Numbered from the stretch's first letter, positions 44,401 through 55,048 are shown. The stretch: 64,000 nt of DNA from Ligustrum vulgare (GCA_963555705.1 OY743177.1:54506096-54570095), one strand, 5' to 3'. Notes: generated by a model not told the origin, from the sequence alone. Numbers and translations: made by a program.

Positions 44401-44705
44401 CTCTTTATGTAGTGCCCCAGGAAGCCCCTTTTTATGAGGGCCTCTATCTCCTGTTTCAAAGTTCTGCATTCATCCGTGGTATGGCCCGGGCTCTTGTGAA
44501 AGTCACAATACTTATGTCGATTTTTCTCATCGATCTTTCCTTTGATAGGCTTAGGCCACCGTAAGTCTTCACGTCCTTTGATTTCCATGAGAATGTGGGA
44601 TCGGGGTGCGTTTAGCGGAGTTAAACTCTGATGTCCATTGCCATTCCCCTTCGAGTTAGTTCGGGACGAGTTCTTCTCGTCTTCCTGTCTCGACCTTTTA
44701 TTCCC
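41496..44705 (-). CDS. Protease, reverse transcriptase and dual RNase H of the Tat element
   Basis: Continues in the gag frame after TAA 44706-44708; the first Met is at 44588 (MEIKGREDLRWPKPIKGK). Domains in order: zinc-type CDFHKSPGHTTDEC; aspartic protease RRVLVDNGSAANVLSLEAF and AILGRPFLN; reverse transcriptase with WGVCIDFTDLNKACPKDSYP, FSGYHQIRM and YVDDMVVKS; Ty3-type RNase H (YLAVSDHAVSAVLV, ending ADFVAEL); then a second, archaeal-type RNase H (LQVDGASNAAGSGAG, TNNDAEYEAVIAGL, LSDSQLVVEQVNG, ANHKADTLSRL). The two RNase H domains place it in the Tat lineage. Terminated early by TAG at 41496-41498. Confidence 0.92.
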   Translation of the reverse strand, partial: GNKRSRQEDEKNSSRTNSKGNGNGHQSLTPLNAPRSHILMEIKGREDLRWPKPIKGKIDEKNRHKYCDFHKSPGHTTDECRTLKQEIEALIKRGFLGHYIKRDDKEHGKGEESSRSAGTINFIVGGISSGGDSNNARKNHARALSDLEERSRFHDQEISDSISFSNADMEGISYPHDDVVVINTTISNFDVRRVLVDNGSAANVLSLEAFDQMQLPKDQLRQVVTPLTGFGGGIVKPEGLIDLPTSLGSEEKRVTKMTQFQVVKTPMAYNAILGRPFLNSLKAIVSTYHLAIKFPTSAGITTIQGNQSVARSCYISCVGKNKIDLMSIELPHEERMSPVKDLEEVHVSEGKSFTIGKELPKMMKEELSQCLKKNIDVFAWSVEDMPGIDPELVEHRLNVMPDRKPVKQRRRQFATERRQIIKDEIDKLLKAGFIKEVKYPEWLANVVLVKKPNGKWGVCIDFTDLNKACPKDSYPLPRIDRLVDSTSGSELYSFLDAFSGYHQIRMAREDQEKTSFMADEGIYCYKVMPFGLKNAGATYQRLVNMVFSRHIGLNIEVYVDDMVVKSSRKKDHIADLEDIFNTLRKHRMKLNPAKCAFGVGSGKFLGFMITQRGIEANPDKISALASMEPPRNIREVQKLTGRVAALGRFMSKAADKCFPFFKTLRGNKDFRWDEECEVSFRKLKEYLGTPPILVKPNPGDNLFLYLAVSDHAVSAVLVKEEEKTQKPIYYVSKMMLEAETRYTLAEQLALALVTAARKLRPYFQAHAITVLTNQPLKQILQKPDVSGRLLKWSIELGEYDIEFKPRPSIKAQVLADFVAELTPRPRGPTGNDQEETTWTLQVDGASNAAGSGAGIILKKDDGTIEIQCAIRFDFPATNNDAEYEAVIAGLQTAQHLGVEHVKVLSDSQLVVEQVNGTFEAKDEKMSSYRMMVLDLQRKFKSCCINKIPRSANHKADTLSRLTSSNLDHLDRTVFVRTLHEPSIVQQPEVMDISDQEPSWMDPIIEYLTSGKLPNDKVEARKIKARAPRYTLLQNTLFPRSFTLPYLRCLTPKEAALAMAEIHEGICGGH

Positions 44706-45743
44706 TTACTTTGTTGATTGTGAGGATTGTGCTACTGTTCCATGCCCTTGATCCTGTGCCCGAACTGACAAAAGCGTCTCCTCCATGTTTATGTACTTTT
44801 CTGCTCTTCGAAGAAGCTCTGTTACATTTGATGGTGGGCTCTTGGATAGGGACATTCTGAATTCCGGGCCTCGAATGGCCAAGGTAAGGGCTGAGATTGC
44901 TAATGATATATGGAGATCTGGAATCTGAAGTCTTTCAGCATTATACCGAGTCATGAATTCACGCAGCGTCTCATTCTGAGCTTGCTTTAACTGCATGAGA
45001 GATGCAGCGGTCTTTTTGATTTTTTTGCTGCTAGCAAAGAAAGCAGTGAACTTCTCAGTAAGATCTGCAAAGGAAGTGATGGATCCTGGAGGTATCGTAG
45101 AAAACCAGTCTCGAGCTGAATTTGTCAATGTTTGGGGGAAGGCCTTGCACAGAATTTGATCGGGAGCATTCTGCATGTCCATGACATCAGTGTAAGTATT
45201 CAAGTGGTTGTTAGGATCTGTTGTTCCATCGTATTCCTTTATCTGAGGATATTTGAATCGATCTGGCAAGGGAAATGATGTTATTTCAGGAGTAAAGGGG
45301 GTTCTTCTTACAAACGACGTCCGACCCTGGGTGTTCTGTCGTATTCCATCAGCAATTCCTTCCTGAATGATTCTAGAGAGCTCTTGCTGTGTCAAGTTGG
45401 CAGATCCTTCTGTCATGGGATGGGCACCCCTGATTCCCGGGGAGTTGTCAGCCATAGGGTTAACTGGCTGGAGACCTTCCCTGGGAATTGTGCCTGGAGT
45501 GTTCGGGTCAGGTTGCGCCTGATGACTGTTCTGTTGTTGAAGAGCTTGACGAAGTTCGCGGAGCTGCTGCTGAAGTTCGTTGAAATCTTCCCGACTAACA
45601 GGTTCATTGTCTGGAGTTGCCTCTGGGTTTTGTTCTTCCCCAACATCTTCAAGAGGTGGAGGATTATCATCCTCAGCTGAAGTGTTGGCCGGAATGGATT
45701 GACCAGTGGATGCGGAGGGACGGGCTTGGCGTCTATTAACCAT
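44706..45743 (-). CDS. gag of the Tat element
   Basis: 345 aa from ATG 45743 (MVNRRQARPSAS) to TAA 44706-44708. The N-terminal half is Pro/Gln/Asn-rich. The capsid-like half contains PDRFKYPQIKEYDGTTDPN, ARDWFSTIPPGSI, FTAFFASSKKIKKTAASL and LREFMTRYNAERLQI, the plant retrotransposon gag pattern. The frame upstream of 45743 runs back into primer site and LTR, so that Met is the sensible start. The stop is in frame with pol, so it is either a nonsense mutation or a read-through point; I favour mutation. Confidence 0.88.
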   Translation of the reverse strand: MVNRRQARPSASTGQSIPANTSAEDDNPPPLEDVGEEQNPEATPDNEPVSREDFNELQQQLRELRQALQQQNSHQAQPDPNTPGTIPREGLQPVNPMADNSPGIRGAHPMTEGSANLTQQELSRIIQEGIADGIRQNTQGRTSFVRRTPFTPEITSFPLPDRFKYPQIKEYDGTTDPNNHLNTYTDVMDMQNAPDQILCKAFPQTLTNSARDWFSTIPPGSITSFADLTEKFTAFFASSKKIKKTAASLMQLKQAQNETLREFMTRYNAERLQIPDLHISLAISALTLAIRGPEFRMSLSKSPPSNVTELLRRAEKYINMEETLLSVRAQDQGHGTVAQSSQSTK

Positions 45744-45761
45744 GGCTGATTGTATCTCTTC

Positions 45762-45778
45762 CCACAGACGGCGCCAAT
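45762..45778 (-). other. Primer-binding site of the Tat element
   Basis: Directly inside the 5' LTR, the element strand reads attggcgccgtctgtggga, of the tggcgccg type common in Tat and Athila elements (tRNA primer). It confirms that gag-pol reads leftward from the right LTR. Confidence 0.8.
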
Positions 45779-46387
45779 TGATGCTGTCAAAAATCCTAAC
45801 CTTGACGTGGCAGGATCTGATGATACTTGATTGCTGGAAGAGATTGATGAACTCGCCTTGAATAACCTGCAAAAAAGGCAAGGAGGATTCTCCCCGTCGC
45901 CCCTCCGGTGTGAGAATTAGTGCTTTGGAGAGAAGTAGAAAAATATATAACTGGAATATATGTAAAGAATTATGAATGAATTTACGTGATCAAAGGAGCT
46001 GTATTTATAGGGCTGAAAAAGCCCATAATCTCCTTTATTTAAGGAAGGAGCCCTTTTTACTATAAACTTACCTTTTAGGAGGAGTTCTAATCTAATAAGA
46101 ATTATACTTCCTCTTTTTTAGGATGAATCCTTATAGGTTATGCCTTATTTCGAGGGCCCAAGAAGTTGGGCCACCAATAAAGCCCATAAAGGTAAACACC
46201 CGGAATCCCGAAGTGGCCGGTCAAGCCCGGTCATGTTGCCAGTAATGGATGCAGGACATGGATAGGTCGGGCATACATGGGCCGAGACGGTCACATGGAC
46301 GAGCAAACATCCCTGTCTATGGAAGGAAGATGGGTGGTCGGGACTGTAGTAGCCCGGGATGGACTCTCTCCGGAATTAGCCCGATCA
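45779..46387 (-). repeat. 5' LTR of the Tat element (right copy)
   Basis: 609 bp, same ends as the left copy. On the element strand a TATA box ctataaatac lies at 46010-46001. TGTCT follows at 46388-46392. Confidence 0.92.
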
Positions 46388-46392
46388 TGTCT

Positions 46393-47040
46393 TATATGAG
46401 ACAGGTCAAAGCTTCTAAAAGAATTAAAGAAAATACTTTTTCGGTTGCAAATTTCATTTAAAAAATTCTTTTCCCATATACTCTACATTGTCAACAAATA
46501 TAGAAAAATTCTTTTCCCATAGACCCTACAGCTATTTTGCATTGTCCGAAATGCCCCCACTTTCACATCCAGTAATTACCTCACGTTTTGCTCAATAAAG
46601 TGTTGACTATTCAACATAACTACAGTTGACGTGCACATTCCTGTTGGACGCACCTATTATGTAATTTTTTAGCAAAAGGGCTTGACTATTCAACATATTT
46701 ACAATTGACGTGAACTTACTATTGGACGCAGCGATTATTTAATATTTTAGCTCTTACGGCTTTGCTATTCAACATTTTTACGGAAGACAGTGACATTATT
46801 GTTGGAGGCATCGAGTAAATTTTTTTTTATCTGAACGAATGTCAACTTTTTTTCCAGTTTCGCGGTTCGAACGGTGTCGACAAATTTTCAAACAATGTTC
46901 GTATTTTCGACCATGGTAATGTGACATTGCTCTCGACTCGACGTGGAGTCAAATATCATAACCGAAATCTTGACAATACATAATATTACTGGGTATTCAT
47001 AATCGTAAATTCAAAACTTTGATCCTAATACGTGCTCAAT
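46393..47040. repeat. Flank of the Tat insertion with a threefold 80-bp repeat
   Basis: Around 46603, 46683 and 46763 the block ttgactattcaacata..ttacagttgacgtg..c.ttattggacgca recurs about every 80 bp with growing divergence. It may be the subterminal region of the PIF/Harbinger relic to the right. No gene. Confidence 0.5.
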
Positions 47041-47049
47041 CTTCAGCGA

Positions 47050-48415
47050 GACTATTGGGCCATCTGTTCCCGTAGTACGTGTCATTCTGCGTCGCCATGT
47101 CTATCAGTTTCTGGCTCCGCTGCATCTTGCTCATCTTGTCCAGGAAGATCAATTTCTGCGGCGTCATCAACTTGTTCAGCTTATCTAAAACCCTGATCAA
47201 TATGACTCGAAAGACGGAGAACGTTATATATTGTCATCGTTGCAACAACAACCGCCGTCTGAATTTCAAAGGGATAATGAGGCATTCTATCCAGAATTTT
47301 CCAACGTTCCTTGAGTACACCAAATGACCTTTCAATAAAGTTCCTACAAGACGAATGTTAAAAATTAAAATGTTCATGATAGTTCCAAAATCGATGTCCA
47401 CGTGACGAGCCTCCAGTACGGAACTCTTGGAAATGATATCTAACATTCGGCCCTGTGAAAGGCGCCATGTAACCACGTCTGTGTGCGAAACCTGAGTCAA
47501 CTAAATAGTACTTATCGAAGGCAGGCTGAGGGAAGTGTATCTCTAGATCATGTATTGCCCTGGCTAGAATATAACTATCATGCGTTTTTTCCTGATGTAC
47601 CTGTCATCACGAATGTGAAACACATATTGAAATCACAGACAGCTAGCACGTTTTGGGTTGGATATCCTTTCCTCCCAATGAAGTTCAGTTTCTCATTCTC
47701 AGGAAGTACAGCTTGAATATCTGTCCCATCAATTGCTCCAATGCATTCCTGTATGAGTACGATAGTACACGAGCACGAGTAGATAACACTGTCGGTCTAA
47801 AGTTTACATAGGTAAAGGTGATAATAACATTCTTACCTTAAACATACGGTGTTTTGCAGGATCGGGTCTATGGTGAATTGGACTTTGGTTGTAGTTAGGA
47901 TTTGGCTTAATCATGTGTGCACCGAGACTTACAACAGCTGACAATACTTTCCTGAAATATCGACCTATGGTGTACAACGAGTGTCCAAAACATGTCTGGA
48001 TTTGTCGGTAGCCCTTACCATGTGCTAGAATGCTCAAGAACATGGCAACTTGTTCGTAAACGTCAACATTGTTCTCGATTTGCAATCCGTAGTTACGCAG
48101 GATGTGAGAAAAATGCGTGAACATGGGCGAATACATACGAAATTCTTGAAAGCATATTTGGCCTGATGGCCATTCGAGGCAGTCCAACATGAACATGTGA
48201 CCATTATGGATGTTTGGAAAGCAAGAGGGATGTGGTTGGCGAAGTCGTGACAAGTATTCAAGTATAGCACTTTCGAGCATATTACAATACCAGAGCCAAA
48301 TTGTTCTGTCATGCTCTAACATGTCGATGCAGTCGTTGTCATCAAATTCGTCATCTGAATTTGGTTCTAGAATTGAGCTGAAGTCCACTCCGCCATAATT
48401 AGAAGGGAATGACAT
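47050..48415 (-). pseudogene. PIF/Harbinger DDE transposase (HARBI1-like), decayed
   Basis: Exon 1 48415-47837 (MSFPSNYGGVDFSSILEPNS, ...FQEFRMYSPMFTHFSHILRN, EQVAMFLSILAHGKGYRQIQ, HSLYTIGRYFRKVLSAVVSL) ends at a GT donor. Exon 2 starts at 47748 after CAG and gives ECIGAIDGTDIQAVLP (first catalytic Asp), then after a frameshift near 47585 HDSYILARAIHDLEIHF, YYLVDSGFAHRRGYMAPF (second Asp), and RNFIERSFGVLKERW (Glu). A TAA interrupts before HSSCRNF, and a TGA replaces a Trp-type codon near the C-terminus. All three catalytic acids survive, but the frame is broken at least three times, so it cannot make transposase. Confidence 0.85.
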
Positions 48416-49005
48416 TTTTAATACTCTTCTATGGAGGACTTGAGGATGCCTTGCTACTTTAGGAGCTTTGCACAGAAGTAGTGAAGGATTAAATTTTATA
48501 TATAAAGTGCATTGAGTTGTGCTTATGATTTATGCTAATTAATCGTATTTATAGAGTCCATACAAATGTCCTTGAGTATGAAAGGGTTGATGGAATACTG
48601 CAGTACTTGTGATAGTTGTCCTCTACTACACTATGCACCATCACTTTTTTGAAATTTGGTGTACATTAGGACAAATAGCGCAGGTACAACCATAGGAAAG
48701 TGCATGCATACATTTTCAAAAGGCTATGGTGTTGCCAAAGACAAAGCTTAACAAGTAGTCTGACACTCACATTTCACACACATCAATTGCGTAACAAGTT
48801 GGTTTTAGGACACAGGATTACAAGTACGAGCTGATAAATAGTAGGGCATTACTTCATCTCACACCACAAATTGGTCACGGGGTAGACATGCACATAACCT
48901 ATCAAAAAAAGTTGCCTGTCTCACATGTTCCCTACACATACAACCACAAATCAAACAAATACAAACAAGAGTCGAATTAGAAATATTAAATTTATACATC
49001 AAATA
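48416..49005. other. Spacer between the two PIF/Harbinger genes
   Basis: Should hold the transposase promoter. No coding signal seen. Confidence 0.4.
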
Positions 49006-51750
49006 CTAGATCATTTTTTTGAAGCGCTGTACTCCTCGAAGTTGTAAAGGAGCCAATCCCATTTTTCTTCGACAGTGTCGCAAGCTGCATAACCTTCGCG
49101 GTTCGATTTCACGATTAAGAAACTGAGCACAAAATTGTACATCTTTGTTTTCGGCTGAAGTAAACTCGCTGTCTTCAACTCCTTCATGCATTCAGCACAT
49201 GTAGGACATATTTCACGTGCACGTGCACGTGCGCGCTCGTAGCGAAGGTCCTCCCCTAGACTACCCAACTTGTGGGCTGACTCAGAATGTCAGTCTCTTC
49301 TGGACTTCCTTTTTTGTTTACCCTTGCTGGAACTTCCTTTACGTTTTTGCCCACTTCGATACTATGAGAAATCCATTGCTGATCCTTTCTTGTTCACATC
49401 CCCACCATCACTTTCATCACTCATCTCAGCTGACACCGAAATAGTATCGTTCGACGGTCCTGCTTTGCCATACCCTGAGGATAGAAAGCCACCATTTCGA
49501 CCCATTTTCGTTGGGGTAAGGGCAAACTTGTCTGAATTGTACGTGTCACCGAACAAGCGCGTGTAGTCATCATACATTTCTTTGCAATTCATAGTCCGGA
49601 ACATTTTGCATGACAGACGGATCTGCAGAAAATAGCATGACGTGAAGGACAACACGACAAACTTATTACAAGCCAAGATAAACAAAAATTGAACTTCGCA
49701 CAACTTAGTCCAGCATCAATATAAACTGAAATCCATTATCTAACCATAATCCTATGAAACAATGAAAATTTACCAGTAAAACGTAACCCAATGAAGTCCC
49801 AAAAAACGAGAAAACTGCAATTTTATACAGAATTTAGACACAGGTTATTTAAAATTTCCTTCATATGATTTCACGTAAACTCATTCACAAACTACCATAA
49901 ATTCCCTTGTACAAGCATTTATCCAAGTTCGTGGAGAAAAAAAAAAAATGGGTCTGGGTTTTGAAGGTAGGACAACAAAGAGACACAAACATTTTGACAC
50001 ATGATCACACATGTAATAAAATCCCAGCAGATCATCTAACATGGTGTCTCAACTAATGGCACAAAGTTATATTAAAGAAAATGACAGCAAATGCATAAAC
50101 TGGGTGATACTAGTTTTTACACTCACCAATTTCTCAATTGAATGCTAGGGAATTTGGTGAAAAATAGTTTGTTTACTATTTTCTGTTGGATTTTACGATA
50201 GTTAAGTAACTTTTCCCTCAAATTTGCAGATAGAGTTTGCAGTTTCAATGGCTAACAGAAAAGTCAGAAAAAATGCCAAGAAAGCTTAAAGTGATAAAAA
50301 CAACTGCGATCAAGACGTGGTCCCATTAGAAAAGACAGAAGTTGCATTTCAAGACCAAAATGAGCAAATGAGGACCAAAACACAGTCTAGACTATAAAGA
50401 TGTTCATGGCAAGAAACGAATGTTACAGACAATTTCTGCACTAAAGGCAAAAGCCTAAAACATTGCTTCAGTTCACTCAAATGAAGGAGGAAGCAATCAA
50501 AGGGGCAACTAGTCTAAATTTCACTGAATTCATATAATTTCTATACCTACGAACTCAAATAAATACAAGGCAACTTATGTACATGGCATCGGATTTAATA
50601 TATACCAAGAAAAATTACATACCAATAAAAGGAGAATAAATAAATCATTATTATTTACAGCCTGTTTTCTAACTTTGCTTTGATGTCCTAAAATTGTTGC
50701 TCACCATGTTGATGCGAATTAAGCTGAGATGCTTCTGTATGATTGTATCTTATAAGTTTTAAGAGTCTAGAATAGACAGAGAATGATATGTGCATTTTTC
50801 TTGTAGACATACAAAGTATTATGCAACACGATAACTTTTATTACCCATGTCTGAGTATTGCATTGTGCAATCTTTTCTCTTCAGCATCACAGTAGAAACA
50901 ATAATAATTTGCTCAGAATTGAAGAATCCAGTTCAGTATTTAGTAATAGGGGTTCGGTACTGCCGAATTCATGCACTTCAGAGCTGAAGAAGAAACAAAA
51001 AATTGCTGAAACCATAATGAGGAACCTAGAAACATGAGATGATGAAGTACCCGAATTTTGGTTTCCCACCAGTGGTCGGGGGCTACAATTGCATTCAGGT
51101 TGTGGTCGTATGTTATGCCGCTGCAGTTAAGGAGTTCGAACAGCTGGGTATGGTCCTTACGCATGGCCTTCCAATGCTTAAGTAGAGCCGGTTGACTCCA
51201 CTCATGTCCCGTGCGTTCCTTCAACCACCCAACGATAAGTTCCCACCCAGCAGTTGTTAAGCACTTCCCCTCCCTGTGACCCACTGCGATGGCCTCTTCA
51301 CAGCATCGGATGAAGACCGTGTGTTAGTGCCTGCCCCACTTAATGTTCTTCCGACCAGATGAAGCCCCACTTAATGTTCTTCCGACCAGATGAAGCTTTC
51401 TTCTTGCCCTTACTATGAGACGTCTCACCTTCAGGCGGATTGTAGAAATCTGCCTGTGACCACCAACAAAAAATTCGGCTGCAAGTGGCGCAAAAGTATA
51501 GCCCGATTAAAAAATTGGTGCAAGTTTTTGTTGTCTTACCGGAGACGCTGTCGCATTTGCACCGGAGTTGGAGTAGGCGTGCATTCCATTTGTGACGGTG
51601 ATACCGGATCTGGGCCGATGATTTTCGACGTTTCCTTGTGTGGTCTGGAGATGGAGACGTATGGGTATAATCATGTAGATGTGGATGAAGACCAGCACTG
51701 TAGGTGGGTACTTTTGGAATTCAATTTTGTTGTAACCGTTGGCCATTTAC
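49006..51750 (-). pseudogene. PIF/Harbinger Myb/SANT-like accessory protein, decayed
   Basis: Pieces read leftward: 51746-51507, an N-terminal exon (GNVENHRPRSGITVTNGMHA, SPVRQQK); about 51325-51054, the Myb/SANT-like domain (VFIRCCEEAIAVGHREGKCL, TAGWELIVGWLKERTGHEWS, LLKHWKAMRKDHTQLFELLN, DHWWETKIR); after an intron, 49622-49363 (CKMFRTMNCKEMYDDYTRLF, SDESDGGDVNKKGSAMDFS); then, past a TAG and a frameshift, KRKGSSSKGKQKRKSRR and YERARARARE to EEKWDWLLYNFEEYSASKK at 49011. This is the second gene of plant PIF/Harbinger transposons, which helps bring the transposase to DNA. It lies upstream of the transposase on the same strand, as usual. A 31-bp tandem duplication (51333-51395) adds to the damage. 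Confidence 0.8.
49640..51050. other. Intron of the Myb-like gene
   Basis: Between the donor near 51053 (attcgg|gtactt on the minus strand) and the acceptor ctgcag near 49623. AT-rich, nothing else recognised. Confidence 0.5.
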
Positions 51751-51766
51751 AGAGGAAATAAAGAAC

Positions 51767-51937
51767 TTGTTTGGTGCATCAAAAGTTTTTATCAAAATTT
51801 TTTAAATTCAATCTCAACCATCCATCTTTAATCAAGACCACAATTTTTTACTTTTCAAATCAATCTAACCCACACATTCATAAACAAATACAAAAAAACT
51901 ACAAAAATCAAAAATTTTCCATGGACCAAACGAGCTC
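51767..51937. mobile_element. MITE with inverted ends
   Basis: Left end gaacttgtttggtgcatcaa, right end ttccatggaccaaacgagctc; the ends pair as GARCTYGTTTGGTSCAT. The interior resembles the inverted Tourist-like copy at 22411 (caatctcaaccatcca...). Flanking AAA on both sides is a possible duplication. Confidence 0.6.
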
Positions 51938-53639
51938 AAAGTGTCTGACATAGTTGCAATTAAATATTCAGGGGTGGGGTCCAAACACAAAAATTTCGCC
52001 AGAATCAAAAATTTTGATGTTACCAATTGTCGTGAAGATATATTTAGTATGTGTTTGAGCCCCATTTGTTTCCAAAACTCATTTTATTAAAAATCAATTT
52101 CAACCACATTTGTCCATAAAATAATTTCATACATAAACCAATATTTTTTCTACATTAATTCTACATTAACTTTCAACTTTGATGAAAATAGAAGGCTCAG
52201 TTGTCCGCGAACGTCAATGTGCCCAAAAATACTAGTGATCACTTTTCATTAATAACATATAATATAACCTTTATCTCAAAATGACATATCCATTATTCAA
52301 AAAACACCATAGAATCCTTAACCAAGATCAAAATTGGAAGATTCTGACCCACTTATAACTTCACAGGCATTTAATTAAAATCCTAACATTTGTAAATCTG
52401 AACTTCTAAAGATTTAGACTACGAATTCAAATGTAAACCTGAGATCATCCAAAAAAAAGACTTGAATTCCAATATTTCAAAATTCTAAAAATTAACACAC
52501 ACAATAATACAGTTTTTTACAACTATAATCTCCAAATTAAACTAAAAATATCAATTAGACAAACCATTTCCACAATTTTAAAAATTTGAAACTGACTGTA
52601 AAATCTTGTATATAAGCATATAATTTCGAAATTTGAAAAATACAAAATACATTACAGTTCTTATTCTTACACATACTTCATGTAGAAAATCAAAATGCTC
52701 GTGATTTTTAAACTCATACACATCAATCACATTACCATGTTCACGAGTTTGTTTCTGTGTGTGCGCGGGTGTGTGCCGCATGTGTGCGTGCAGGAGGGAG
52801 AAAGGGAGGTAAGGGGGCGTGTGGCGTTATCAAGGATGGTGGTGGCGGCCAGTGCTACTACCGATTACTGTCGACAGCGGGGGAAGGGGAAAAAACTGTG
52901 CGAGAGAGTTGAGGCCAAGAGATGGAAGATGAGTGACGCGGTGATGAAATTAGGGTTTAAAAGTTTAAACTTCTGTAAAATTGCAAGTTAAGTCCTAACA
53001 TTAGGTAAATGTGTAATTTGGCCCGAAATGCCACCAAACTTTCCAATTTCAATTTAAAAGCATTTTGGCCAACTATAAAATTAATTAAATAGAAAATTAC
53101 ATGCCCAGTAACTTAAATTAGCAATTACACACATAATTGCATTTAAACAACTTTCTAATTTGGCACATTAATCATGATGACATTCAAGTCCTTCCCCTAC
53201 AAAAAAATACAAATTATTAACAATAAGAAATTAATAATATCAATCAAATGATTTATAATGATTTCTTACGAGTTTTACGTAAACATTACATGGAATATAA
53301 AAATATACATAAATTTGAAAAAATGTATCACAGATCCATTCACCTTTCCAAGCACATTTCAATTATTATCGCATTGTGGTTCATCATTCTCAATGAAAAG
53401 TCATTTTAGAGATCACTTAATGTCAAAAAACATGTAGTTATTTATTGCTTAAATGAAGATTATCTCTAGAATGGATAAGAGAACAATCAAGTGAATCAAA
53501 TTTTATCGATGTAGAAATGTCTAAATCACATAGACTTCTGAGATCCCATTACATTTTGACATAAATAATATTTTCACACTTGGGTCAACTGAAAGATTCC
53601 GGTCGACAAAAAGTTGTCTAAGCAAATGCATAACAATTT
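51938..53639. other. AT-rich intergenic sequence
   Basis: No supported gene. A TG-rich patch (tgtgtgtgcgcgggtgtgtg, about 52756-52790) followed by a purine-rich stretch gives an open frame without domain signs, which I do not call a gene. Confidence 0.4.
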
Positions 53640-54170
53640 TGCTTGGATTTTTTTTTTTTTTTTAATTGTCTTAGTCTATTAGTTAACTTTCCATCTTGTG
53701 CAATCACATTTTGAACGTAATTCAGCATGCTCAAGCTCATTTCCATATAAACAACAATTATTTAGGCAAGCATGTATCTTCTCACAGCCAAGATCAAATA
53801 TATTGAAAAAAAAAATTATTTCATAAAGTGATTTCGAAAGTGTATTATTCTTTGACAACATGTCCAGAACAATATTTATAAGATCATCAAAGTCACTATC
53901 TTATAAACCATGTTTAGCTATTTACGCATAAAAGAGTTTCAATATCAACAACTAAAATTTTAATCACTTCTTCTCTTCCATCGATGGGATTTTCAAGATC
54001 TATATCATTTTGTGCATAGTAGTTCACACCACTGAGGCATTTCTACATCAACCAAATTTGATTCACCTGGTTGTTCTCCATGAAATACCAAAATGATGTA
54101 TGTAGGATTGATACTCTTAATAACTAAATATTCACACACCATATCGTAATGGTGATGCTTTAGATTCATC
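53640..54170 (-). pseudogene. CACTA (En/Spm, TNP2-like) transposase relic, copy 1
   Basis: On the minus strand, 53879-53679 reads VLDMLSKNNTLSKSLYEIIF then FDLGCEKIHACLNNCCLYGNE, close to the TNP2 block 'LPKSYYEAKK...YEKIHACPNDC.LYR'. Upstream pieces (DPTYIILVFHGE-like, 54130-54050) match the start of the same region. Stops and poly-T insertions break the frame. It is an ancient fragment lacking the downstream catalytic part. Confidence 0.65.
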
Positions 54171-54359
54171 AAACCCAATTGATGAACAATAGCTTTTAAA
54201 TTGATGAAAGAGAAGAGATTAAAAGTTTAGTTGATGATATTGAAACTCTTTTTTATCATCTAAACTTCTATTACTTGAGTGTCATCTAAATTGTCTGTAC
54301 ATCTCACCTATTCCAAATATCCTCCTATGTCTTGGTTATTATAGGGAAATAATGCAATA

Positions 54360-54888
54360 CTTTTGCTTGGATTTTTTTGAACTTTCTTAGTCCGTTGATT
54401 AACTTTACGTCTTGAGCAATCACACTTTGCACATAATTCAGCATGCTCAAGCTCATTCTATATAGACAACAATCATTTAAGCAAGCATATATCTTCTCAC
54501 AGTCAAGATCAAATATAAAAAAAAAAAAAAATTATCTCATAAAATGATTTAGGAAGTGTATTCTTTGGCAGCATATCCGAAACAAGATTTATAAGATCAT
54601 CAAAGCCACTATTCGATAAACCATTGTAGCTTCATTCATAAAGAAGTTTCAATATCATCAATTAAGCTTTTAAACTCTTCTTTTTCATCAATCGGGTTTC
54701 ATCTTGTGCATAGAAGTTCATGTGACTCAAGCATTTCTTCATCGACCAAATTTAATCCACTTGGTTGTTCTCCATAAAATACCAAAATGATGTATGTAGG
54801 ATCGATACTCATAACAACCAAATGTTCATACATCATATCATAATAGTGATGCTTTAGATTCTTGGACTTAACACAAAAGCACCATATC
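54360..54888 (-). pseudogene. CACTA (En/Spm, TNP2-like) transposase relic, copy 2, split by the chromovirus
   Basis: A second copy of the 53640-54170 segment. The minus strand gives WCFCVKSKNLKHHYYDMMYE then HLVVMSIDPTYIILVFYGEQ, a stop, and later SLYEII-like and CEKIYACLNDCCLYR-like pieces. The N-terminal side is interrupted at 54888 by the chromovirus and resumes at 63896. Confidence 0.65.
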
Positions 54889-55048
54889 TATAACACCCGC
54901 ACTTAATTTTTGGGTTTAACCTCAAGAAATTGTAAATTTAGGGACTTAATTGGATGTTAAAATTTATTTAGACCTTAATCATGACAAATTATTTTATTGT
55001 TGAAATTAAGAAAATATATGCAAGTATGAGAGGTTCCATTATACGTAA

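Larger units (their letters stand above)
36443..46387 (-). mobile_element. Tat-lineage Ty3/gypsy retrotransposon, complete
   Basis: 9945 bp with two 609-bp LTRs, inverted TGAT/ATCA ends and the 5-bp target duplication TGTCT at 36438-36442 and 46388-46392. Order read leftward: 5' LTR, primer site, gag, protease-RT-RNase H-second RNase H-integrase, tandem-repeat region, an ORF on the opposite strand, polypurine tract, 3' LTR. The extra archaeal-type RNase H and the antisense ORF are hallmarks of the Tat lineage. By eye the LTRs differ at about 14 of 609 sites. Two stop codons break the polyprotein, so this copy is probably not autonomous. Confidence 0.92.

Noticed and set aside
45744..45881. 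N-terminal extension of Tat gag to the Met at 45881
   Set aside because: It would run through the primer-binding site into the LTR; the Met at 45743 just inside the element is the sensible start.
52695..52991. 98-aa plus-strand ORF in a TG/purine-rich patch
   Set aside because: Low-complexity composition, no domain, no splice or promoter context.
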